From Sphingomonas yantingensis (lineage in GTDB: Bacteria > Pseudomonadota > Alphaproteobacteria > Sphingomonadales > Sphingomonadaceae): a stretch of 64,000 bases of DNA. How positions within the stretch are numbered: position 1 is the stretch's first letter; the number at the start of each line of letters is the position of its first letter. The stretch is from contig NZ_JACIJJ010000003.1 in NCBI RefSeq assembly GCF_014199325.1, positions 434,001-498,000 of the forward strand. Direction: 5' to 3'. A program made the position numbers and the translations under genes. The notes under the pieces were generated by a model, which was not told the DNA's origin, did not search any database, and saw nothing but the letters and a program-made list of their open reading frames with translations. Shown here piece after piece: positions 22,677 to 32,306 of the stretch.

Positions 22677-23598
22677 GCCGGCCGCAGAGATTGAGGCGGC
22701 CGCCGCCCGCTGGATCGCTGCGCGCGATGCCGCACCCGGCGACCCCGTGCTCGCCGCCGCGATCGAGCGCTGGGCCGATGGCGACACCCGCCGCCGCGGC
22801 GCGCTGATCCGGGCCGAGGCGATCTGGCTGACGATGGCGGGCGCGAACGCGAGTACCGAGGCGCCGCCCGCGACCCGAGCTTCCCGTCGCGGGCTTCTGG
22901 CCGCAGGGCTCGCCGCTGTCGCGGTGCTCGGCGGCGTAGGCACATGGATCGGCAACGAGCGCGCCGCGACCTATGCGACCGAAATCGGGCAGCGCCGCCG
23001 GGTCGCGCTGGCGGACGGATCGACGATGATCCTCAACACCGCCAGCGCGTCCAGCGTCGCGATGACGCCCGATCGCCGCCGCATCGACCTGTCGGCGGGC
23101 GAAGCCTGGTTCGCGGTCGCGCACGATCGCGCCCGCCCTTTCATCGTCTCGGCGGGCGATATCCGCGTCGAGGCGGTCGGCACTGCCTTCGCCGTACGGC
23201 GGACCGGCGACGATGCCGAGGTGGTCGTGACCGAGGGGCGCGTGCGCGTCTGGTCGGAGGCCAATCCCGCGCGCTTCAGCACGCTGGACGCGGGCCAGCG
23301 TGCGGCGGTATCGCGCGCGACCGGCGTCGCCGCGCCCGAGCGGGTCGGTGCCGCGGTGGCCGACGCGCTCGCCTGGCGCACGGGCGAGGTCGTGCTCGAC
23401 GGCATGACGCTGGGCGATGCCGCGGCCGAGTTCAATCGCTACAGCACGCGCCAGCTTGCGGTCGAGGCGTCGCTCGCCGATCGCCGCATCGTCGGCCGCT
23501 TTCGCGCGGGCGACATCGACGGCTTCGCCCGCGCCGCCGCGATCGTCGCAGGCGGGCGGGTCGAGCAGGCAGAGGGAAAAATTCGCATCACCCGCTGA
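22651..23598 (+). CDS. FecR-type anti-sigma/sigma regulator
   Basis: Single-pass inner-membrane regulator of 315 residues that relays the receptor signal to the sigma factor. The N-terminal DUF4880/FecR_N region (AAEIEAAAARWIAARDA) is cytoplasmic, a membrane helix lies at about 89-105 (GLLAAGLAAVAVLGGVGTWI), and the periplasmic FecR domain follows (ATEIGQRRRVALADGSTMILN, EAWFAVAHDRARPFIV). A DUF4974-like C-terminus follows (DGMTLGDAAAEFNRYS). The start is either ATG 22651, used here, or GTG 22663; both overlap or abut the sigma gene and imply coupled translation. Confidence 0.92.
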   Translation: MGVAVDGREPAAEIEAAAARWIAARDAAPGDPVLAAAIERWADGDTRRRGALIRAEAIWLTMAGANASTEAPPATRASRRGLLAAGLAAVAVLGGVGTWIGNERAATYATEIGQRRRVALADGSTMILNTASASSVAMTPDRRRIDLSAGEAWFAVAHDRARPFIVSAGDIRVEAVGTAFAVRRTGDDAEVVVTEGRVRVWSEANPARFSTLDAGQRAAVSRATGVAAPERVGAAVADALAWRTGEVVLDGMTLGDAAAEFNRYSTRQLAVEASLADRRIVGRFRAGDIDGFARAAAIVAGGRVEQAEGKIRITR

Positions 23599-23687
23599 TT
23601 TGCGGACCGAGCGCGACGGAACCGCGCCCCCTGCGCGTCTAGCCCATGTCCCCGCGCCAGACGGGGCGATATCGGGAGAGGATCATT

Positions 23688-26540
23688 ATGCGCACGCCGT
23701 ACGGGATCGGGCTCGTCCCCGCCGTCAGCCTCATCGCCCTTGCCGCGCCCGCCGTCGCCCAGGCACGACCCGCCCGCGCGTTCGAGGTGTCGGCACAGCC
23801 CGCCGCCGCCGGCATCGTCGCCTTTTCGCGCCAGGCCGGCATCCAGATCATCGCGCCCGAGGATGCAACCCGCGCGCGCCGGACGGGCGAGGTTCGCGGG
23901 CGCCTCGACGTGACCGAGGGGCTGCGCCGCCTGATCGCCCCCACCGGCCTGCGCCTCGTCTCGTTCGACGGCAGCACCGCTGTCCTCGCCGCCGGGCAGG
24001 CCGCGACGCCGCAGGACACCGCGCAGACCGAGGCACCCGCGCCCGCCGAACAGGCCGCCGCCGAACCGATGGGCGAGGACATCATCGTCACCGGCACCCG
24101 CGCCCGCGGCACCACCGTCCTCACCTCCTCCTCCGCCGTCACCGTCGCCAGCCGCGAGGATCTAGACCGCAAGGCGCCGCGATCGACCGCACAGGCGCTC
24201 GAGCTCATCCCCGGCATCTTCGTCGAGGGATCGGGCGGCGAGGTATCCAACAACTTCTCGGTCCGCGGCCTGGCCGGCGGCGGGCAGCAATTCGTGCAGG
24301 TGCAGGAAGACAGCCTGCCCGTCTTCTACATCAACGCGCTCAGCGACACGATCCTGAAGCAGGAAGTGGCGATCGACCGGCTGGAGGCGGTGCGGTCGGG
24401 CGCATCGGGCATCCTGACCGTCAACGGCGCGGGCGCGACGATCAACTTCATCACCCGCAAGCCGAGCTTCGACGAAGCCAGCGGCACGTTCCAGCTCAGC
24501 ACGTCGAGCTTCGGCACCGCACGCGTCGATGCCTTCATGACCCGCCCGATCGGGGAGAATACCGCGATCGCGATCAGCGGCTTCTTCCGCAAGGACGACG
24601 GCATCCGCGATCCGGGTTACGACGCCAATATCGGCGGCCTGCTGCGCGCCGCGATCAGCCAGCGTTGGAACACCGGCAAGCTCACCCTGTCGGCCAAGGT
24701 CGTTGACGATCACAACATCTTCTACGTCCCGATCCCGGTGACGGGGGTGGGCGATCCGCAGTCGATCCCCGGCCTGTCGGCGACGCATGGCCTGCTCCAG
24801 AGCCGCGATTTCGGCCGCGTGACGGTGCGTACCACGCCGACCACGGGCGCCTCGTTCAAGGACATCGACCTGACCGACGGGGTCCACACCCGGTCGCAAT
24901 CCTATGGCTACGACCTCACCCAACGGTTCGGCGACGAGGTGACGTTCTTCGCGCGCGGCCGCTACACGAACTTCAGCACCAACTTCAATTCGATCTTCTC
25001 CTACGACAATTCGGCGCTTCAGCTCGCGTCGGAACGACTGCGCTCGAACGCGATCAGCGCGCTGACCCTCCGCACCTTCGCCCCGCGCGGCGCGACGCAG
25101 CTCGGCATCCGCTATGTCGATACCGGACAGATCATCGCCGGCGCCGCCAGTCTCGACGCGATCAACGGCAATGGCCTGATCGCCGAAAGCGTGATCGGCG
25201 AGAACCGCGCCTCGGTAAAGGAGTTCAACAGCGACACCGGCATCACCTGGGACACGGGCAAGAACTCGCTGACGATCGGCGGGTTGTTCACGCGGTCCAG
25301 CCGCTACAACGACGCGATCGGCGCGGCGACGTTCCTGACCGACGTGCAGGACCGCGCGCGCCGCGTCGACGTGGTGGCGCTGAATGCCGGCGGGCAGGTC
25401 GTCGGCTCGCTGACCGAAAACGGCTTCCTCAACTACGGCACCTTCGGCGAGGGGCCGAGCCGGGCGAAGTTCAGCTCGATCTCCGCCTATGCCACCGATC
25501 AGCTGACGCTGTGGGACAAGCTGCGGATCGAGGGTGGCATCCGGTATGAGCATTTCGTCTTCAATCGGCTTGGCGGCAATACCGTGGGCGCGGTGCCGGT
25601 CGCGGGTCAGGGGACGTTCGGCCCGGGCTGCGCGATCGTGCAGGACAATGACAACATCATCGCCAACAACTGCATCGCCCAGTTCGGCGGCGGCAGCTTC
25701 GACGGCACCTTCTCGCGCCAGCGCCGCGTGTTCGACAAGATCGCCTGGACGATCGGCGCCAACTACCTCCTGACCGACCGCTTCGCCGTCTATGGCCGCT
25801 ACGCAACGGGCTTCCAGGCGCAGGAGCAGAACGAGCCCACCGACCTGCGCTTTGCCGAGGCGGGCCTTCGCTATTCCAGCCCGCTGGTGCAGGCCTCGGT
25901 CACCGGCTTCTACACCAACTTTCTCGACTATCCGCAGTCGCGCGACGTGCAGACGACCGTGAACGGCACCACCGTCACGCAGCAGCTGACGGCCAATTCG
26001 GGGATCAAGGTCTATGGCGGCGAGTTCGACGTGACCATCCGCCCGACCGACTGGTTCCGCCTGTCGGCGGTCGGCGTCATCCAGGATTCGAAGATCAGCA
26101 TCCGCTCGCTCTCGGCCTTCCAGAACGGCAACCCGATCGACGTCAACCAGATCGCCCAGGCGCTGCGCGATCAGGTGAACGGCTTCGACGGCAACAAGCC
26201 GGAGCGGACGCCTGCGGTGAACGTCACCGTCACCCCCGCCATCGTCCTGCCCGGCGGGCGCGGCGAGATCTATGCAAGCTGGAAGCGGATCGGGAAGATC
26301 TACGCCGACGTGTCCAACTCGCTGGAACTGCCGGGCTACGACCTGTTCTCCGCGGGCGTCATGTTCAAGTTGACCGACGATGTGACCTTCAACGCCTCGG
26401 TTGAGAATATCGGCAACACGATCGGCCTGACCGAGGGCAATCCGCGCGGCGGCTTCGTCGAGAATACCGGCTCGAACTATTATTTCGCCCGGCCGGTCAA
26501 CGGACGGAACGCGGTCGCCTCGCTGCGCTTCGACTTCTGA
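23688..26540 (+). CDS. TonB-dependent receptor with N-terminal STN signalling domain
   Basis: Outer-membrane transducer of 950 residues. A signal peptide (to about residue 25) is followed by an STN/secretin-like domain (about 30-110, GIVAFSRQAGIQIIAPEDATRAR), a TonB-box-like segment EDIIVTGTR, a plug domain (LELIPGIFVEGSGGEVSNNFSVRG) and a 22-strand barrel ending in ASLRFDF with terminal Phe. The STN domain, together with the sigma and FecR genes immediately upstream, shows a FecA-type signalling transporter. The glycosidases downstream point to an oligosaccharide ligand; its identity cannot be read from sequence. SD GGGAGAGG lies before ATG 23688; a longer reading from 23646 adds a poor leader. 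Confidence 0.95.
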   Translation: MRTPYGIGLVPAVSLIALAAPAVAQARPARAFEVSAQPAAAGIVAFSRQAGIQIIAPEDATRARRTGEVRGRLDVTEGLRRLIAPTGLRLVSFDGSTAVLAAGQAATPQDTAQTEAPAPAEQAAAEPMGEDIIVTGTRARGTTVLTSSSAVTVASREDLDRKAPRSTAQALELIPGIFVEGSGGEVSNNFSVRGLAGGGQQFVQVQEDSLPVFYINALSDTILKQEVAIDRLEAVRSGASGILTVNGAGATINFITRKPSFDEASGTFQLSTSSFGTARVDAFMTRPIGENTAIAISGFFRKDDGIRDPGYDANIGGLLRAAISQRWNTGKLTLSAKVVDDHNIFYVPIPVTGVGDPQSIPGLSATHGLLQSRDFGRVTVRTTPTTGASFKDIDLTDGVHTRSQSYGYDLTQRFGDEVTFFARGRYTNFSTNFNSIFSYDNSALQLASERLRSNAISALTLRTFAPRGATQLGIRYVDTGQIIAGAASLDAINGNGLIAESVIGENRASVKEFNSDTGITWDTGKNSLTIGGLFTRSSRYNDAIGAATFLTDVQDRARRVDVVALNAGGQVVGSLTENGFLNYGTFGEGPSRAKFSSISAYATDQLTLWDKLRIEGGIRYEHFVFNRLGGNTVGAVPVAGQGTFGPGCAIVQDNDNIIANNCIAQFGGGSFDGTFSRQRRVFDKIAWTIGANYLLTDRFAVYGRYATGFQAQEQNEPTDLRFAEAGLRYSSPLVQASVTGFYTNFLDYPQSRDVQTTVNGTTVTQQLTANSGIKVYGGEFDVTIRPTDWFRLSAVGVIQDSKISIRSLSAFQNGNPIDVNQIAQALRDQVNGFDGNKPERTPAVNVTVTPAIVLPGGRGEIYASWKRIGKIYADVSNSLELPGYDLFSAGVMFKLTDDVTFNASVENIGNTIGLTEGNPRGGFVENTGSNYYFARPVNGRNAVASLRFDF

Positions 26541-26560
26541 CCCCGCGCGAGAGGATACGC

Positions 26561-28582
26561 ATGATCCGGCACGCCGCCGCCCTCGTTCTGATGGCCACCA
26601 CCGGGGCGGCGGCCTCGATGCAGGAAGCGCCGCTCGCCTTCCGCATCGACGAGGGGCGCAACCTCAACGCTTTCGTCCGGCAGCGGCCGGTCGCCGCGCA
26701 CCTGCTGCTGCGATCGGGCGACGACCCGCGTATCCTCGTCGGCTTTCCCGCGGGCAACAGCGGCGTGGCCCTGTGGTTCGAGAAGACCGCGCGGCCGGTA
26801 ACGTGGCGCATCGACCGGGCACCGCAGCCAGACCGATCGGCCGATGCGAAGGGGCGCCGGCTGAACGGCATCGTCGCGCACGTATCGGTCGATGCCGCCG
26901 AGCTCCGCTTCCGTCAGGGCCTCGGCACCTCGATCCGGGTGCTGCGCGATTACGAGCTGCTGCGAAAGGCGCCGGCCGAGGTCGTCGCGCCACCCACGAC
27001 CGCGCCGGGTCTGCATGGCGGCGGGGCGTCGGTGACGTGGGCGCGCGATCGGCTGGACGGTGCGTCGGGCTATTGGCTGCAACTGATCGGTATCGATGGG
27101 ACAGTCGTGACGCAGGACGGCCTGCGCGCCGGGCCGTCGGGGCGCATCAGCCTGATCGTCATGGCCGCGACGGGCGAGACGCCGCTCACCCCGATCGGCG
27201 GAGGCGATCTGCTCACCCCGGCCGCGCGGCCCGACGCCCGCGCCGCCGATGCGCTCCAGTTCCTGTCCTATCGCGAGAAGTTCCTCGCCGGGTCGTGGCG
27301 GTTCGACACGTATTTCGGGCGCGACACGCTGATGAGCGTGCGGCTCCTGATGCCCGTGCTCCAGCCCGCCGCGGTCGAGGCGGGGATCGGATCGGTCCTC
27401 GCCCGCCTGTCGCCCGGGGGCGAAGTCGCGCACGAGGAGGACATCGGCGAGTTCGCGGTGCTTCGTAACGCAAAGGAAGGCCGCGGACGCGTCGATACGC
27501 CGATCTACGACTATGCGATGATCGACGACGACTTCATGCTCCCGTCGGTGGCGGAGGCATGGCTGACCGGGCGCGGTCGGGCGCGCGCCGCGCAGTTCCT
27601 GTCCGCCCGCGCGGCCAATGGCGCGCGCAACGGCGACCTGCTCGCCCGAAACTTCGCCTGGGCGGTGGGCCGCACCGCCGCCTTTGCCGAGCGTCCGGGA
27701 TTCGCGCGGCTGATCGCGCTCAAGGACGGGCGTAGGACCGGCCAGTGGCGCGACAGCGAGGAGGGGCTGGGCCGCGGCACCTACCCTTACGACGTCAACG
27801 CGGTCTGGGTGCCCGCCGCGCTCCGCTCGATCGCACGGCTCTTGCCGCTGCTCGCGCGCTACGGCACCCCGGCCGAGCGTGCGGCGATCGCCCGCGCCGG
27901 CGGTCAGGCCGAGGTGTGGCGCCGTGCCGCCCCCGCGCTGTTCACGACCGAACTGCCCAATGCCGCCGCGCGCCGCGCCATCACCGACTATGCGCGACAG
28001 GCCGGCGTGCCCGCAGCCGCCGCGCTCGCCAGCCTCGGCAGCGCGCCGCTCGCGTTCAATGCACTGTCGCTCGATGCCGCCGGCCGCCCGGTGCCCGTCC
28101 TACATTCGGACGACGGCTTCGCGCTCCTCTTCACCGATCCCGATCCCGCCGCACTCGACCGCTCGATCGCAGCAATCGGCCGCCCCTTCCCCGCCGGGCT
28201 GTTCACCGATGTGGGGATGCTCGTCGCCAACCCCGCCTTCGCTCCCGCCGCCGTGCAGGGCCGCTTTGGGCGGGAGGCGTATCACGGCACCGTCGTGTGG
28301 TCCTGGCAACAGGCGGTGATGGCCGCGGGGATCGACCGCCAGCTCGCGCGCCGCGACCTGCCGCCCGCGACCCGCGCGCGCCTCACCGCGCTGCGCACCC
28401 GGCTTTGGCGCGCGATCGACGCAGCGGGTGCGGTGCGCACGTCGGAGCTCTGGTCGTGGAGCTATGCGGGCGGCGGCTACCGCGTCGCGCCGTTCGGCGC
28501 ATCGAGCGGCGACGCCGACGAATCGAACGCGGCACAGCTCTGGAGCACGGTCTTCCTGGCGCTTCGCCCGCCGGCCAAGTGA
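26561..28582 (+). CDS. Secreted six-hairpin (alpha/alpha)6-type glycosidase, family unassigned
   Basis: Exported protein of 673 residues: signal peptide to about residue 18, a beta-rich N-terminal region (20-220), then a helical catalytic-like region. The segments SWRFDTYFGRDTLMSVRLL (about 245-263), EEDIGEFAVL, YDYAMIDDDFMLPSV, GQWRDSEEGLGRGTYPYDVNAVWV and YHGTVVWSWQQAVM recall glycogen-debranching, GH15 and GH63-type barrels, in which conserved Asp/Glu in such positions are catalytic. I cannot place it in a named GH family. It follows the TonB receptor by 20 bp and shares a GTGA start/stop overlap with the GH3 gene, so it acts on the same imported glycan. Coding status is certain; function is inferred. 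Confidence 0.78.
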   Translation: MIRHAAALVLMATTGAAASMQEAPLAFRIDEGRNLNAFVRQRPVAAHLLLRSGDDPRILVGFPAGNSGVALWFEKTARPVTWRIDRAPQPDRSADAKGRRLNGIVAHVSVDAAELRFRQGLGTSIRVLRDYELLRKAPAEVVAPPTTAPGLHGGGASVTWARDRLDGASGYWLQLIGIDGTVVTQDGLRAGPSGRISLIVMAATGETPLTPIGGGDLLTPAARPDARAADALQFLSYREKFLAGSWRFDTYFGRDTLMSVRLLMPVLQPAAVEAGIGSVLARLSPGGEVAHEEDIGEFAVLRNAKEGRGRVDTPIYDYAMIDDDFMLPSVAEAWLTGRGRARAAQFLSARAANGARNGDLLARNFAWAVGRTAAFAERPGFARLIALKDGRRTGQWRDSEEGLGRGTYPYDVNAVWVPAALRSIARLLPLLARYGTPAERAAIARAGGQAEVWRRAAPALFTTELPNAAARRAITDYARQAGVPAAAALASLGSAPLAFNALSLDAAGRPVPVLHSDDGFALLFTDPDPAALDRSIAAIGRPFPAGLFTDVGMLVANPAFAPAAVQGRFGREAYHGTVVWSWQQAVMAAGIDRQLARRDLPPATRARLTALRTRLWRAIDAAGAVRTSELWSWSYAGGGYRVAPFGASSGDADESNAAQLWSTVFLALRPPAK

Positions 28583-30720
28583 GCATCGACCGCCGCACCG
28601 CCCTTGGCCTAATCGCCGGCACCGCCGCGCTGCCCCACCTTGCCCATGCCGAACGCGCGCGCATCGACGACCTGATCGCGCGCATGACGATCGAGGAGAA
28701 GGCGGGCCAGCTCTCCTGCTTCAGCGACGAGATCCGCCCCGTCGGCACCGAGTTCAACCCGAAGGTGAACCGCACCGGCACCGCCGAACAGCTTCGCGCA
28801 ATCGAAGCGGGGCGGATCGGGATGCTGTTCAACGGCTATGGGGTCGAGGGTGCGCGCGTCGCACAGGCCGCGGCGCTCCGCAGCCGCCTCGGCATCCCGC
28901 TGATCTTCGCCGCCGACGTCATCCATGGCTGCCGCACGATCTTCCCCATCCCGCTGGCCGAAGCCGCCGCCTTCGACCCCGACCTGTCGGAACGGGTTGC
29001 GCGCGGCGTCGCGGCGGAGATGCGCGCGGCCGGGCTTCACTGGACGTTCGCGCCGATGGTCGATGTCGCCCGCGACCAGCGCTGGGGCCGCGTGGCGGAG
29101 GGCGCGGGCGAGGACGTCTATCTCGGCTGCCAGCTCGCCGCCGCCCGCGTGCGCGGGTTCGCGAGCGGTGGCATCCTCGCGACGCCCAAGCATTTCGCCG
29201 GCTATGCTGCGGTGCGCGGCGGGATGGAATACGGCCCCGTCGACATGAGCGAGCGCGAGTTGGAGGCGATCCACCTGCCCCCTTTCGCCGCCGCATTCGC
29301 CGCGGGCGCCGCCGCGACAATGGCGGCATTCACCGAAGTGGACGGCATCCCGGCGACCGCCAATCGCGACCTGCTGACGCGCCGGTTGCGCGAGCGGATG
29401 CGGTTCGGCGGCGTCTGCATCGCCGATTACGACGCGGATCGCGAACTGGTCGCGCACGGCGTCGCCCGCGACGAGGCGGATGCCGCCCGCCTCGCGATCC
29501 TCGCGGGGATCGACATGTCGATGCAGAGCGGCCTCTACAACGCGCACCTGCCCGCGCTGGTCGCCGCGGGGGCCGTGCCGATCGCGCGCGTGGACGAGGC
29601 GGTCGCGCGGGTCCTCGCGCTCAAGATCGCCGCCGGGCTGTTCGACGATCCCCATGCGGGGCTCGCCGAACCGGCGCGAGTCCCCGACCTGCGACCGCTC
29701 GCTCGCGAGGCGGCGACGCGATCGATCGTCCTCTTGCGCAACGAGGGCAACCTGCTCCCGCTCGATCCGTCGAGGCGGATCGCCCTGATCGGGCCGTTCG
29801 TGCGTGATCGGGAGCATCTGAACGGTCCGTGGTCCTTTGCCGGCACGAACGACGGCGTCGATCTGGCAACCGGCCTCGCCCGCATCGCGCTGCATCTGGC
29901 GGTCGAGCCAGGATCGGGCATCCAAGACCCGCTGCCCGGCGGGATCGAGCGTGCCGTCGCCGCCGCGCGCGCCGCCGATCTCGTCCTGCTCGCGATCGGT
30001 GAGGGCGCGGACATGTCGGGCGAGGGCAACAGCCGGACTGAGATCACCGTCCCCACCGCACAGATGGCGCTGGCGGAAGCCGTCGCGGCCACGGGCAAGC
30101 CGATCGTGGTTCTCCTGCGCCATGGCCGCGCACTCGCGCTGGAGGGCGCGGTTGCCGGAGCGCCAGCGATCCTCGCAACCTGGTTCCTGGGACAGACGAC
30201 GGGCGATGCGGTCGCGGACATCGTTTTCGGCCGCGCCGAGCCGACCGGCCGGTTGCCGGTGAGCTTCCCCTTCTCGACCGGGCAACAGCCATGGAGCTAC
30301 GACCGCCCGCCGACAGGCCGCCCTGCCCGCGATGCCGATCCGATGGCCGCGGGCAAGGCGCACTGGCGCGACGCCCCCGATCGGGCGCGCTACGGGTTCG
30401 GCCACGGGCTTTCCTTCACCCGCTTCGAACTCGGCGCGATCGCGGTAGAGAAATCCGGGTCCGAGACTGAGGTCGCAATCGATGTCACCAACATCGGCCG
30501 CCGATCCGGGACCGCCGTCCTGCAACTTTACTATCGGTCGCTGGCGGGAACGTATGTCCGGCCAAGGCTGCAACTCGCCGCCATCGTGCGTCGAACGATC
30601 GATCCGGGCGTCACGACCCGCTGCCGGTTCAGGACGACGCTGCCGCCCGGTCCGCTCCACCTGTGGGTCGGGGAAGCGAGCGATCGTCCCTCGCCGCCGA
30701 CGGACATTCAGCAACCGTAA
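28579..30720 (+). CDS. Exported GH3 beta-glucosidase
   Basis: Glycoside hydrolase family 3 enzyme of 713 residues, expected to release glucose from the non-reducing end of beta-glucosides. A Tat-like signal (SIDRRTALGLIAGTAALPHLAHA) is present. The (beta/alpha)8 domain contains FAADVIHG, PKHFAGYAAVRGGMEYG and the nucleophile loop GGVCIADYDADREL, whose Asp is the expected nucleophile. The alpha/beta sandwich and fibronectin-III-like C-terminal domain (YGFGHGLSFTRFEL, VLQLYYRS) complete a BglX-type layout. The start is a GTG overlapping the upstream stop as GTGA (28579-28582); a longer upstream reading in the same frame runs through the previous gene and is discounted. Confidence 0.93.
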   Translation: MSIDRRTALGLIAGTAALPHLAHAERARIDDLIARMTIEEKAGQLSCFSDEIRPVGTEFNPKVNRTGTAEQLRAIEAGRIGMLFNGYGVEGARVAQAAALRSRLGIPLIFAADVIHGCRTIFPIPLAEAAAFDPDLSERVARGVAAEMRAAGLHWTFAPMVDVARDQRWGRVAEGAGEDVYLGCQLAAARVRGFASGGILATPKHFAGYAAVRGGMEYGPVDMSERELEAIHLPPFAAAFAAGAAATMAAFTEVDGIPATANRDLLTRRLRERMRFGGVCIADYDADRELVAHGVARDEADAARLAILAGIDMSMQSGLYNAHLPALVAAGAVPIARVDEAVARVLALKIAAGLFDDPHAGLAEPARVPDLRPLAREAATRSIVLLRNEGNLLPLDPSRRIALIGPFVRDREHLNGPWSFAGTNDGVDLATGLARIALHLAVEPGSGIQDPLPGGIERAVAAARAADLVLLAIGEGADMSGEGNSRTEITVPTAQMALAEAVAATGKPIVVLLRHGRALALEGAVAGAPAILATWFLGQTTGDAVADIVFGRAEPTGRLPVSFPFSTGQQPWSYDRPPTGRPARDADPMAAGKAHWRDAPDRARYGFGHGLSFTRFELGAIAVEKSGSETEVAIDVTNIGRRSGTAVLQLYYRSLAGTYVRPRLQLAAIVRRTIDPGVTTRCRFRTTLPPGPLHLWVGEASDRPSPPTDIQQP

Positions 30721-30730
30721 CCGGCGGTCG

Positions 30731-31621
30731 TTACCACACGTCCTGCCGCCCCCGTTCGCGCATCGCATCGATGAATACGCGCACCGCCGGCATCGACGCC
30801 CGACCGGGGTCGTAGAGCAGGCTGACCGGCATGGCCGGCGGGGCGTGAGCCGCCAGCACCTCGACCAGTCGCCCGCTCGCGATCTGTGCCGCCGACTGGT
30901 AGCTCAGCACATTGGCGAGCCCCACCCCTGCCTCCGCGGCGGCGAGGATCGCGTCGATACCGTTGATGGACAAGCGAGGCACCAGCCGCGCCGCCTTCTC
31001 AGCCCGCGCGCCGAACGGCCATCCGCCGCCCGCGCGCACGCCGCTGCCCATGATGCAGTGATGGCCGGCAAGGTCGACGGGATCGACGGGCTCGCCATGC
31101 GCGGCAAGATAGGCCGGGCTCGCCACGATCGTCTGCCGGACCGCGCCGATCGTCACGCTGCGCAAGCTGCTGTCAGCAAGCGCTCCGATCCGCACCGCGA
31201 CGTCCACGCCCTCCTCGACGATGCGGACATTGCGGTCGAGCAGCATCATGCGCGCGCTGAGATCGGCATGGCTGGCCAGCAGCGCGTTGATGACCGGCAG
31301 CACGTGCAGCCGCCCGAACATGACCGGCGCGGTCACGTAAAGCTGTCCCCGCGGGACCGATCGACTGCCCATGGCGACCTGCTCCGCCTCGCGAAGCTCG
31401 GCCAGGATGCGCCGCGCCCGGTCGAGCAGGCCCGCCCCATCGTCGGTCAGCGACACCGCCCGGGTCGAGCGATGGAAGAGCGTCACGCCCAGATGCCGCT
31501 CAAGTGCCGCGACCGCGCGCGTAATCGCGGGCGGCGACAGGCCCAACGCGCGCGCCGCCGCCGCGAAGCCCCGCTTTTCGGCCACCGCGACGAACACGGA
31601 CAGGCTCTCGAAGCGATCCAT
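30731..31621 (-). CDS. LysR-family transcriptional regulator
   Basis: Regulator of 296 residues: winged helix-turn-helix in residues 1-60 (MDRFESLSVFVAVAEKRGFA, LGLSPPAITRAVAALERHLG) and a type-2 periplasmic-binding-like effector domain from about 90. It belongs to the large CrgA/YhjC-like group. It is divergent from the PPOX-VOC-NTF2 cassette, 64 bp away, the usual geometry for a LysR regulator and its target. Tandem ATGs at 31624 and 31621 follow GAGGA; the second was chosen for spacing. The effector is unknown. It is convergent with the GH3 gene. Confidence 0.93.
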   Translation of the reverse strand: MDRFESLSVFVAVAEKRGFAAAARALGLSPPAITRAVAALERHLGVTLFHRSTRAVSLTDDGAGLLDRARRILAELREAEQVAMGSRSVPRGQLYVTAPVMFGRLHVLPVINALLASHADLSARMMLLDRNVRIVEEGVDVAVRIGALADSSLRSVTIGAVRQTIVASPAYLAAHGEPVDPVDLAGHHCIMGSGVRAGGGWPFGARAEKAARLVPRLSINGIDAILAAAEAGVGLANVLSYQSAAQIASGRLVEVLAAHAPPAMPVSLLYDPGRASMPAVRVFIDAMRERGRQDVW

Positions 31622-31685
31622 CATTCCTCGATGCGCAATAGTGAATGCCGTTGATCGCTGATTATCACGGCGACGGCAACGCGCC

Positions 31686-32306
31686 ATGTCGTTGGCCATG
31701 GCACAGACCTATCTCCACACGTTTTTCGGGCCCCGTGCACGAGCAATGCAGGCGGCGGCGGGATCGCGCGCTGCCTATGCCCGCATGGAAGCCGGCGCGG
31801 GGCCGCTGGACGTGCTGACGGCGCGGGAACTCGACTTCATCGCCGCCCGCGACAGCTTCTACATGGCGAGCATTTCCGAGCAGGGCTGGCCCTATGTCCA
31901 GCATCGCGGCGGGCCGGCGGGCCTCCTCCGGCATGTCGGCGGCAATCGCATCGGGTTCGCCGATTATCGCGGCAACCGCCAATATCTCTCAACCGCGCAT
32001 GTCGCGGCCGACGACCGGGTGGCGCTGTTCCTGATGGACTATCCGAACCGCCGTCGCCTTAAGATCATCGGCCATGCGCAGGCGAGCGACGACCCCGCGG
32101 TCATCGCCGCGCTGATGCCGCCCGGCCATACGGCCGAACCGGAGCGCGCCTTCCTGATCGACGTCGTGGGCTTCGACTGGAACTGCCCGCAGCACATCAC
32201 CCCGCGGTTCACCGAGGCGGAGGTGCGCTGCGCGTCACAGCCACTGATCGACGAGATCGCGGTGCTGCGGGCTCGCGTCGCGGAACTGGAAGGGAAAGCA
32301 TCATGA
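31686..32306 (+). CDS. Pyridoxamine-5'-phosphate-oxidase-family flavoprotein
   Basis: Split-barrel FMN-binding protein of 206 residues. The core signatures are DFIAARDSFYMASISEQGWPYVQHRGGPAGLLRHV (quoted in part: ARDSFYMASISEQGWPYVQ) and IGFADYRGNRQYLSTAH, followed by RLKIIGHA. The C-terminal ~25 residues form a short coiled coil. Members reduce or bind flavin-linked substrates; no pathway is evident. First gene of a three-gene cassette divergent from a LysR regulator; its stop overlaps the next start (ATGA at 32303-32306). Confidence 0.88.
   Translation: MSLAMAQTYLHTFFGPRARAMQAAAGSRAAYARMEAGAGPLDVLTARELDFIAARDSFYMASISEQGWPYVQHRGGPAGLLRHVGGNRIGFADYRGNRQYLSTAHVAADDRVALFLMDYPNRRRLKIIGHAQASDDPAVIAALMPPGHTAEPERAFLIDVVGFDWNCPQHITPRFTEAEVRCASQPLIDEIAVLRARVAELEGKAS

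Noticed and set aside
28609..30768. Long minus-strand open frame opposite the GH3 beta-glucosidase
   Set aside because: Same shadow effect; the GH3 frame has signal peptide, nucleophile loop and full domain order.
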